A stretch of DNA of 5,890 nt from Cyclobacteriaceae bacterium (lineage in GTDB: Bacteria > Bacteroidota > Bacteroidia > Cytophagales > Cyclobacteriaceae), in the NCBI GenBank assembly GCA_029880385.1, contig JAOUOM010000155.1, positions 1 to 5,890 of the forward strand, in the 5' to 3' direction. Under the pieces are notes generated by a model. It saw only the letters and a list, made by a program, of their open reading frames with translations, searched no databases and was not told where the DNA came from. Each line of letters begins with the position of its first letter. Positions within the stretch are counted from its first letter, which is position 1. This document shows positions 1-5,272 of this stretch, piece by piece. The translations under genes and the position numbers were made by a program.

Positions 1-1
1 G

Positions 2-178
2 ACTGTAGCTGACAATATCATTGATAAAGAATTGTTATTGGAAATAATTACTTCAATTGTTCACGAACCCGATTATAATGAGGAACTTAAGCTGAAAATA
101 GTCCATGCATTGATACAGGTAAACCCTGAAATCGAACCATTGACTATTGGTGTAGATTTTTATAAAGATTTATTCTAA
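2..178 (+). CDS. 3' end of an unrecognised gene upstream of hsdR (5' truncated by window edge)
   Basis: An open frame enters from the left edge and runs 58 codons without a stop to a TAA at 176-178. It ends in the residues IGVDFYKDLF. The fragment is acidic, rich in Leu, Ile and Glu and probably helical; I see no membrane segment or catalytic motif and do not recognise a family. The stop lies only 3 bases before the hsdR ATG, so the two genes are probably co-transcribed and possibly translationally coupled. Because hsdR genes usually sit in one operon with hsdM, hsdS and sometimes accessory genes, this may be an accessory protein of the restriction locus, but that is inference from position only. 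Confidence 0.6.
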   Translation, partial: TVADNIIDKELLLEIITSIVHEPDYNEELKLKIVHALIQVNPEIEPLTIGVDFYKDLF

Positions 179-181
179 GAT

Positions 182-2971
182 ATGAACGAAGCAGAAACAA
201 GAGCAGAACGCATAGACCCCAAGTTAAAGGCTTGTGGTTGGGGCATTGTGGAAGGCTCTAAAGTCCTTCGTGAATACAACATTACAGCGGGTAAAATTCA
301 AACAGGCGGTGGCAGAGGTAAAAGAGAAATTGCCGATTATGTGTTGGTTTACAAAGGCATCAAACTCGCCATTGTAGAAGCCAAGAGCGACGAACTGAAC
401 GTGGGTGAGGGCGTCATGCAGGCCAAGAAATATGCAGAGAAGCTAAAACTAGAAACCACCTACAGCACCAACGGAAATTCTATTTACCAAATCTGCATGA
501 AGACCGGCGAAGAAGGGTTGGTCACAGATTTTCTAAGCCCTGAACAGCTTTGGGAAAAAACATTCCCGAAAAACCCGGACACTCAGCTTGCCGAAGTGTG
601 GAGAGAAAAATTTGCCAATGTGCCGTTTGAAGACAAAAGCGGAAGCTGGCAATTGCGTTATTACCAGGAAATAGCCGTTCAGCGAACCGTGGAGGCCATT
701 GCACAGGGCAAAGACAGGATCCTCCTCACGTTGGCCACAGGTACGGGCAAAACGGCCATTGCCTTTCAGATCGCCTGGAAACTTTTCCAGACCCGTTGGA
801 ACCTGTCTTCGACAGACGCAGACTACGTTTCAAGAAGACCGAGAATTTTATTTTTAGCTGACAGAAACATTTTAGCAGATCAAGCCTATAATTCATTTTC
901 AGCATTTCCCGAAGATGCGTTGGTAAGGATAAAGCCCAATGAGATACGGAAAAGCGGCAAAGTGCCTACAAACGGCAGTATTTTCTTTACCATCTTCCAG
1001 ACCTTTATGAGCGGGGGTTCGACAGGATCACCCACCTCTCTCGAAGAACAAACTGAAGTTGATTTTCCGGAAATTGAGGTCAGGGAGCAGGCATACGGCT
1101 ATATGTATATCCTGCAATGTGCTGATGGGAGTTTTTATACAGGTAGTACAAAAGAACTTGCACGTCGAATTGAACAACATAAAAAAGGTGAAGGAGCAAA
1201 TTTTACGGCAAATAATTTACCTGTTAAGTTGGTCTTTTATGAAGCTTTCGACAGAATTGATGAAGCATTTGCAAGAGAAAAGCAAATTCAAAAGTGGAGT
1301 AGAGCAAAGAAAATTGCTCTAATTCAAGGTGATATTGAAAAGCTAAAACAACTTTCCAAAAATAAATCGGATCAATTGGTGCCTGAGCTTGTCGAAGGCA
1401 CACCCTACTTTGGGGAATATCCGCCCGACTATTTTGATTTTATCATCATTGACGAATGCCACCGTGGTGGAGCCAATGACGAAAGCAATTGGCGGGGCAT
1501 CATGGAATATTTCAGTCCGGCGGTGCAATTGGGCCTGACTGCCACCCCCAAACGAAAGGACAATGTGGACACTTACAAATATTTTGGTGAGCCAGTTTAC
1601 ATCTATTCGCTGAAAGAAGGGATCAATGACGGTTTCCTTACGCCCTTCAAGGTAAAACGGATCAAAACCACGCTGGACGATTACCGCTACACGTCAGACG
1701 ATACCGTAGTGGAAGGCGAAATCGAAGAAGGCAGACTCTACGAAGAAAAGGACTTTAACCGCTCCATTGAGATCGTAGAGCGGGAAGCTAAGCGGGTAAA
1801 CATCTTTTTGGATGAAGCCAACCAGAAGGAGAAGGCCATTATATTCTGTGCCAACCAGGCCCATGCGGCATTGATCAGGGATTTGGTCAATCAAAATGCC
1901 AAAAGCAAAGACCCGTTTTATTGTGTCCGTGTGACGGCCAATGACGGGGAGGAGGGCGAAAGGCTGTTGCGGGAATTTCAGGACAATGAAAAGACCATCC
2001 CGACCATCCTGACCACCTCGCAGAAACTTTCGACCGGCGTAGATGCCCGTAACATCCGCAACATCGTATTGCTTCGTCCGGTCAATTCAATGATTGAGTT
2101 TAAACAGATCGTTGGTCGTGGCACAAGATTATTTGACGGCAAAGAGTTTTTTACCATTTACGACTTTGTAGATGCCTACAAACATTTCTCAGACCCTGAA
2201 TGGGACGGTGAACCAATAGAAGAAGACCCCTGTGCCAAATGCGGGCAAAATCCATGTGAATGCGTGTACGAACCCCCAGCACCATGCTCTGTTTGTGGGG
2301 AAAGACCCTGCATTTGCGAAAAAGAACCCCCACAGCCATGCCAGAAATGCGGACAGGTTCCCTGTGTATGCAGGAAGAAAGTCAAAGTCAAAGTCAAACT
2401 AAAAAACGGCAAGGAACGGGAAATCCAACACATGATTTCCACTTCCTTTTGGAGTGCCGATGGCAAGCCGATTTCAGCCAAAGAGTTTTTAAATAACCTG
2501 TTTGGCGAATTGCCCAGACTCTTCAAAGACGAAGACGAATTGCGAAAGCTATGGAGCAATCCGCTCACCCGAAAAACGTTATTGGAAAAACTAGAGGAAG
2601 CAGGCTTTCCAAAGGACGATTTGCTGACCTTGCAAAATCTGGTTGATATGGAAAAAAGTGATCTGTTCGACGTGCTGGAATATGTCTTCAATGGTGATTA
2701 CATAGCCATGACCAGGGAAGCCAGGGCCAAAGCAGCCGAAGCGACAATATTTGCCTTACTCAATGACAAACAGAAAGAATTTATTTCATTCGTATTGAGC
2801 AAATACATTGAAACAGGAGTTGACGAACTCGACCAGGAGAAACTCCCAATCTTGCTGACAAACAAGTATCAATCATTAGAAGATGCGAAAGAAGTTTTAG
2901 GAGACGTGGCAAACATAAGCAGACTGTTCATCGAATTTCAGGAACATCTTTACAAACAAAAAGCAGCGTAA
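182..2971 (+). CDS. hsdR: Type I restriction enzyme R subunit (EcoEI/type IB-like) with an internal GIY-YIG domain
   Basis: This is the ATP-dependent translocase and endonuclease subunit that works with HsdM and HsdS to cut unmodified DNA. The 929 residues read, in order: an N-terminal PD-(D/E)XK nuclease (D52, E66, K68 in IVEAK); helicase Walker A ATGTGKT at 185-191; LADRNIL (motif Ia) near 225; motif Ib FFTIFQTF near 270; a foreign GIY-YIG segment at about 279-407; Walker B DECH at 424-427; TATP at 453-456; STGVDA at 617-622; QIVGRGTR at 642-649; three Cys-rich zinc-knuckle-like repeats at 684-730; and an EcoEI_R_C-type C-terminal region from about 755 to the end. Without the insert the length would be near 800, normal for the family. 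The ATG at 182 is chosen because the family usually starts with this same MNEAETRAE wording. No strong Shine-Dalgarno is visible. Two stops (TAATAA) end the gene. All motifs look intact, so the enzyme may be active despite the insert; activity is not provable from sequence. Confidence 0.95.
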   Translation: MNEAETRAERIDPKLKACGWGIVEGSKVLREYNITAGKIQTGGGRGKREIADYVLVYKGIKLAIVEAKSDELNVGEGVMQAKKYAEKLKLETTYSTNGNSIYQICMKTGEEGLVTDFLSPEQLWEKTFPKNPDTQLAEVWREKFANVPFEDKSGSWQLRYYQEIAVQRTVEAIAQGKDRILLTLATGTGKTAIAFQIAWKLFQTRWNLSSTDADYVSRRPRILFLADRNILADQAYNSFSAFPEDALVRIKPNEIRKSGKVPTNGSIFFTIFQTFMSGGSTGSPTSLEEQTEVDFPEIEVREQAYGYMYILQCADGSFYTGSTKELARRIEQHKKGEGANFTANNLPVKLVFYEAFDRIDEAFAREKQIQKWSRAKKIALIQGDIEKLKQLSKNKSDQLVPELVEGTPYFGEYPPDYFDFIIIDECHRGGANDESNWRGIMEYFSPAVQLGLTATPKRKDNVDTYKYFGEPVYIYSLKEGINDGFLTPFKVKRIKTTLDDYRYTSDDTVVEGEIEEGRLYEEKDFNRSIEIVEREAKRVNIFLDEANQKEKAIIFCANQAHAALIRDLVNQNAKSKDPFYCVRVTANDGEEGERLLREFQDNEKTIPTILTTSQKLSTGVDARNIRNIVLLRPVNSMIEFKQIVGRGTRLFDGKEFFTIYDFVDAYKHFSDPEWDGEPIEEDPCAKCGQNPCECVYEPPAPCSVCGERPCICEKEPPQPCQKCGQVPCVCRKKVKVKVKLKNGKEREIQHMISTSFWSADGKPISAKEFLNNLFGELPRLFKDEDELRKLWSNPLTRKTLLEKLEEAGFPKDDLLTLQNLVDMEKSDLFDVLEYVFNGDYIAMTREARAKAAEATIFALLNDKQKEFISFVLSKYIETGVDELDQEKLPILLTNKYQSLEDAKEVLGDVANISRLFIEFQEHLYKQKAA
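1016..1033 (+). repeat. Left inverted element of the GIY-YIG cassette
   Basis: The sequence GGTTCGACAGGATCACCC marks the left edge of the insert. Its core TTCGACAGGATCA matches 11 of 13 bases of the reverse complement of the element at the right edge. It is translated within HsdR as part of GSTGSPTS. Confidence 0.65.
1379..1401 (-). repeat. Right palindromic element of the GIY-YIG cassette
   Basis: Arms GTGCCT (1379-1384) and AGGCAC (1396-1401) are perfect inverted repeats around a core. The 17-mer CCTGAGCTTGTCGAAGG (1382-1398) is a widespread REP-like palindromic word in many bacterial genomes, from memory; in frame it gives VPELVEGT. Its minus-strand reading, TTCGACAAGCTCA, mirrors the left element, so the two form imperfect terminal inverted repeats. 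Confidence 0.7.
2231..2371 (+). repeat. Three tandem Cys-rich (zinc-knuckle-like) modules in HsdR
   Basis: Within hsdR, the pattern C-x-x-C-G-x-x-P-C-x-C occurs three times, beginning at C684, C702 and C720, with an exact period of 18 residues (54 bp) and Pro-rich linkers. Each module supplies four cysteines, consistent with zinc binding. Related EcoEI-type R subunits often have one or more such modules between the helicase and the C-terminal domain, so this is a family trait. The role is unknown; DNA or subunit contact is a guess. Confidence 0.85.
2378..2395 (+). repeat. Hexanucleotide repeat (AAAGTC)x3 in hsdR
   Basis: Three perfect AAAGTC units follow the Cys modules and encode alternating Lys-Val (KVKVKVKL). 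Because the unit is 6 bases, gain or loss would preserve the frame while lengthening a basic strand. Confidence 0.8.
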
Positions 2972-3307
2972 TAACAGAACAACCATACACAAAAAGCCAG
3001 CACTCAACAGTCACACACCATACCTATCCGTCCACGCCTATGTTATTTCATTGCTTATGTAGCATGAGAATAAGCAGTCATACAAAAGCCTATCCACGGT
3101 GCTTACACCGGCTGGTTGTGAAGAGTATCTTTACAATGGATCGAAACCCACAAGTGGCAAACTGGCAGCAGCTGCTATAAGCATAGTCGCTAGTCTTGTC
3201 GGATAAAAGACATGGTCATGTTATGATCCAATGGTCACAACTCCGCCCATTATCCAAGCCAGATAAGCAAACACAGACTATACCCCAGCCACAGATGCCT
3301 TCGGTCA
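2972..3307. other. Intergenic stretch with no recognised gene
   Basis: No supported coding region is seen on either strand. The only structures are small: an inverted repeat TGCTTAT/ATAAGCA (3052-3058 and 3070-3076, 11-base loop), a CGGTG/CACCG hairpin (3097-3101 and 3106-3110) and the 10-bp palindrome AGCAGCTGCT (3167-3176). None is followed by a T-run, so no intrinsic terminator for hsdR is evident. The stretch could be decayed accessory DNA. Confidence 0.5.
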
Positions 3308-3346
3308 CCCCAATTATTACCCCCTAACAACCCCCTATCAACCCCC
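3308..3346 (-). repeat. C-rich 11-bp repeat; potential G-quadruplex on the minus strand
   Basis: CCCCC tracts start at 3320, 3331 and 3342, exactly 11 bp apart, in the repeated context ACCCCCTAACA / ACCCCCTATCA. A fourth tract, CCCC, lies at 3308-3311. On the minus strand this gives four G-runs separated by 6, 6 and 8 bases, which fits a G-quadruplex-forming pattern; the plus strand could form an i-motif. Whether it folds in the cell is unknown. Confidence 0.7.
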
Positions 3347-3385
3347 GATTGTGAGGAAATCCGGCGGGTCATGCGGGAAGGTTAC

Positions 3386-3495
3386 TTTATATGCCGTGAT
3401 AAATTAATTTATGTGCCGTAATAAAATCATTTATATGCCGTGATAAAATCATTTATCTCCTGTGAAAAAAGTGACCGTGTCCTGAGAAAAAATAG
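3386..3495. repeat. 22-bp tandem repeat array (five units, progressively degenerate)
   Basis: Units start at 3386, 3408, 3430, 3452 and 3474, all exactly 22 bp. The first three share the core TTTATATGCCGTGATAAA with one or two changes; its ends TTTAT and ATAAA are inverted repeats around an 8-base centre. Units four and five have drifted but keep the phase: TCCTGTGAAAAAA (3458) and TCCTGAGAAAAAA (3480) are also 22 bp apart. There are no unique spacers, so it is not a CRISPR array. The unit length and AT-rich dyad resemble plasmid iterons or regulator-binding arrays, but no replication gene is nearby. The function is unknown. Confidence 0.8.
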
Positions 3496-3556
3496 CGTAG
3501 CGTACACAACCGATTTACCGGCAGCCATGTATTTACCCCCTACATACGGGCTTTAC

Positions 3557-3573
3557 ACAACGTGTCACGTTGT
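3557..3573. promoter_or_regulatory. 17-bp perfect palindrome, possible operator
   Basis: ACAACGTG and CACGTTGT are perfect inverted repeats around a single T. A symmetric DNA site of this size suits a dimeric regulator. As RNA it could form a 6-bp stem with a 5-base loop followed by TTTTAT on the plus strand, so a weak terminator is the alternative. No clear target gene is adjacent. Confidence 0.35.
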
Positions 3574-3630
3574 TTTATACGGTTCGTCACCCGATAGTTA
3601 CGTATTGTCACACAAAACCCAAGCACATTA

Positions 3631-3927
3631 TCAGTAAAGTATAAAGCCGTCTTCAGGCAGCACCCCGGAGTGGGTGGAGCAGGCGAAAAAAAGTACTATG
3701 CCTCCATCGTGCGAGGTGAAAAAGGTACTGTTGGGCGTAACGTTCGAAAAGATTCCAACCTGGCCCGGGCTGAAGATGTGCCTTGGGTAATTGTTTCAGC
3801 AGAACCCACTGACACCATTCAGGCATTTAGGGCAACCTATTTTGAGCTGACCAATTCACATGTCGTATTTGGTATATCTCAATACCTGCTAACTGGCTCC
3901 GTACTTTCCAAAATACGCCGTATTTGA
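3631..3927 (+). pseudogene. Remnant of an HU-like (HU-HIG type) DNA-binding protein gene
   Basis: The frame reads SVKYKAVFRQHPGVGG, then KKYYASIVRGEKGTV, which strongly resembles the N-terminus of Bacteroidota HU-like proteins (typically M-x-VKYK-x-V, then a Pro-rich turn and KKYYAS). Further on, AEDVPWVIVSAEPTDTIQ resembles the helix following the strand region, and NSHVVFG may echo the GHIVRLG turn. The match then fades, and the frame stops at 3925-3927, at the edge of the downstream repeat. The expected ATG before SVKYK is absent: the codon there is TTA, with no ATG in the open frame back to the in-frame TAG at 3595. Internal GTG at 3670 would cut off the first strand. About 98 residues remain, against roughly 120-150 in intact relatives. 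Homology is judged by eye. Confidence 0.5.
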
Positions 3928-3929
3928 AA

Positions 3930-4099
3930 GCCAGGCACAACAGCCCCCTTCAGGAGCCGGGGGTAGAATGTTGTGCTTCGATACGATCGGCCCGCGCAGG
4001 GTTAAATGCCAGGCACAACTGCCCCCCTTCAGGAGCCAGGGGTAGAATATTGTGCTAAGATACGATCGGCCCGCGCAGGGTTGAATGCCAGGCACAACT
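3930..4099. repeat. Tandem 78/79-bp repeat with hairpin, two full copies and a partial third
   Basis: Copy one is 3930-4007 (78 bp), copy two 4008-4086 (79 bp), and copy three begins at 4087 with GCCAGGCACAACT before diverging. Each full copy contains a two-tier dyad: outer arms GCACAAC and GTTGTGC (3935-3941 and 3970-3976 in copy one), and inner arms CCCCC and GGGGG (3944-3948 and 3959-3963) around TTCAGGAGCC. Both copies share ATACGATCGGCCCGCGCAGG. Copies are about 90% identical by eye. No T-run follows the hairpin, so it is not a standard terminator. The minus-strand frame through it is a by-product of the repeat. The function is unknown. Confidence 0.85.
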
Positions 4100-4152
4100 A
4101 GCTAACCCCCTCCGCCATGCCCCGCGGAACATGTCGAAGAGCTGGATATTTT

Positions 4153-4668
4153 TTACTTTATTCTAATGCCAAATCGAACCGGGATTAAGAATGCCTGCTG
4201 GGTCAATAAAAGCCCCGAAGTAAAGTAGGCACTATAGCTACCCGTGAACTTGAAGCTTAGTCCCCCACTTAAATCAAACAGCACACTTTGTTTTCCATTT
4301 TCGTACTGATTCCAAATATGATTTGAGCCAAGTTTAAGATTAATCAAGGGAGTTAGTCGTGTCTTCAGTGGTAAATATTGAATGTCGCCAAAAATAGAGT
4401 ACCCATTTATGCCTTCGAAATTTACGTAACCAACCCCTAGACCAGTACGTAATTTGTCCTTTATTGATATCCCGTTTATTACGTCAAATGAAAAACCGTT
4501 TTGATTTTCATTAAGATTGTAGCCTTTCCAGTTTGGCCCGGGTTCAACGTCAATTGTGGTATTCTGAAATCTTAGCGTTCCAATTTCAGCCCGCAGATTG
4601 TATTTTATTTGCCCACTTGAGTAATGTGCAAAATGGATGAAAAGAGTAAAAATTACAAACAGTCTCAT
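4153..4668 (-). CDS. Small exported protein, probable outer-membrane beta-barrel
   Basis: The protein has 171 residues when started at the ATG at 4668. MRLFVIFTLFIHFAHYSSG followed by Gln looks like a signal peptide with cleavage before Q20, a common Bacteroidota pattern. The mature part is rich in Gly, aromatic and alternating polar/apolar residues (for example TGLGVGYVNF, SIFGDIQYLPL, LLLTQQAFLIPVRFGIRI), as in small outer-membrane beta-barrel proteins. There is no catalytic motif and I know no specific function. An in-frame ATG at 4719 would add 17 residues, MTKKFIILLTTRLEINP, in front of the signal peptide; AAGGA lies 11 bases before it, so it cannot be excluded, but the charged and polar spacer before a second hydrophobic core makes 4668 more likely. 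It appears to be a single gene with no close neighbour on its strand. Confidence 0.7.
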   Translation of the reverse strand: MRLFVIFTLFIHFAHYSSGQIKYNLRAEIGTLRFQNTTIDVEPGPNWKGYNLNENQNGFSFDVINGISIKDKLRTGLGVGYVNFEGINGYSIFGDIQYLPLKTRLTPLINLKLGSNHIWNQYENGKQSVLFDLSGGLSFKFTGSYSAYFTSGLLLTQQAFLIPVRFGIRIK

Positions 4669-4719
4669 TGGATTTATTTCAAGGCGAGTCGTAAGTAAAA
4701 TTATAAACTTTTTTGTCAT

Positions 4720-5215
4720 TCAGGCCACTGTCCTTGGAGTCGCTCAATTATTCCCAACATCCCAATAAAGTGCCTAATCACGTTATCCTACTTCTATCCT
4801 TTTTTTAACCCATTCATTTTCAATAACAAAACCGTTTGCATACGGATAAACGCCATTCTAGTGCGGCAGCTATTTCCGTGCTTTACCATCATTCCCTGCG
4901 GGTAAACACATCTACCCAATCCACCACGGCGAACGTGACAAAATAGAGTCGGCTCTGAGCTCCGTGATCCTGTACTTTTCACTCATACCCTTTACGCTAT
5001 AAAACAGAAGGATTCTTTCCGATAACGACTCGTCATATATGTATAGCACAGGATGCTAAGGGAGAAATTTTATCCGGTGGTAAACTGCGCAAGAGCCTGT
5101 AAAATAGCCCTGACAGCAGCGGCATCCTTTTCCCTGCGGGCATTGTGCGCTGGCGGGAAAAGATATAGCGGATGGCAGGACAACAGCGACCAGGGGGCGA
5201 GCCTGTTGCGCTCCG
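4720..5215. other. Intergenic stretch with no recognised gene
   Basis: No frame here resembles a protein I know, and no tRNA or rRNA is evident. Small features: TTCCCTGCGGG occurs at 4892-4902 and again at 5130-5140; TTTACC/GGTAAA inverted repeats lie at 4882-4887 and 4901-4906; and a longer dyad lies at 5127-5162. Confidence 0.5.
5127..5162. repeat. Inverted repeat CTTTTCCC / GGGAAAAG
   Basis: Perfect 8-bp arms at 5127-5134 and 5155-5162 enclose a GC-rich 20-base centre; with one bulged T the stem extends by GC/GC. No T-run follows on either strand, so I do not call it a terminator. It lies downstream of the symporter terminator in the transcription sense of that gene. Confidence 0.5.
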
Positions 5216-5248
5216 AAAAAAAACCGCAGGAGGTCCTCCCCCCTGCGG
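5216..5248 (-). terminator. Intrinsic terminator of the symporter gene
   Basis: Read on the minus strand, CCGCAGG and CCTGCGG form a 7-bp GC-rich stem (5242-5248 and 5224-5230), with possible further internal pairing, followed directly by eight T residues (A-run 5216-5223 on the plus strand). It begins about 25 bases past the symporter stop codon, the expected place for rho-independent termination. Confidence 0.9.
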
Positions 5249-5272
5249 CTGATATCGGCTGACGATGAACTG

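Larger units (their letters stand above)
1016..1401 (+). mobile_element. In-frame GIY-YIG endonuclease cassette inserted in hsdR
   Basis: About 128 residues (roughly 279-407 of HsdR) are absent from ordinary R subunits at this site. They encode a GIY-YIG domain of the UvrC/YhbQ-like superfamily: the GIY position is Y307-M308-Y309, YIG is Y319-T320-G321, then R328/R329, H333, and E366 in AREKQIQKW, followed by a basic SRAKK helix. All residues expected for catalysis are present. The segment 1141-1380 is 33% GC by hand count against 48% for 1441-1680, and it is bounded by inverted TTCGACA-type elements at both ends. It carries no stop, so it is translated as part of HsdR; M308 could in principle serve as an internal start, but the product would still run to the hsdR stop. 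I recall similar GIY-YIG reading frames with adjacent PELVEG-encoding palindromes in Bacteroidota, which supports a mobile origin. The exact boundaries are estimates. Confidence 0.85.

Noticed and set aside
1059..1322. 87-codon plus-strand frame overlapping the GIY-YIG segment
   Set aside because: The GIY-YIG motifs read in the hsdR frame; this other-frame product has no recognisable motif.
1016..1401. Intein or intron interpretation of the hsdR insert
   Set aside because: There is no Cys/Ser at the left junction, no His-Asn at the right junction and no splicing blocks, so it is not an intein. The frame is open throughout with no sign of intron core structure, so RNA splicing is not needed to explain it.
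2176..2691. 171-codon open frame on the minus strand inside hsdR
   Set aside because: It is antisense to the well-conserved Cys-rich and C-terminal part of HsdR, is Ser/Phe-rich low-complexity sequence, and resembles no known protein.
3052..3110. Possible terminator for hsdR
   Set aside because: The two short hairpins here (3052-3076 and 3097-3110) lack a following T-run on the plus strand.
3386..3495. CRISPR array
   Set aside because: The 22-bp units abut directly with no unique spacers, and no cas genes are present.
3440..3637. 65-codon plus-strand frame
   Set aside because: It starts within the 22-bp repeat array, spans the 17-bp palindrome and has no protein-like character.
3889..4095. 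68-codon minus-strand frame
   Set aside because: It is produced by the 78/79-bp tandem repeat; the peptide simply repeats with the DNA.
4794..4982. 62-codon minus-strand frame
   Set aside because: It has no family resemblance and no clear start signal; composition looks random.
5053..5262. 69-codon plus-strand frame
   Set aside because: It runs antisense through the symporter terminator and has no recognisable motif, so it is unlikely to be a gene.
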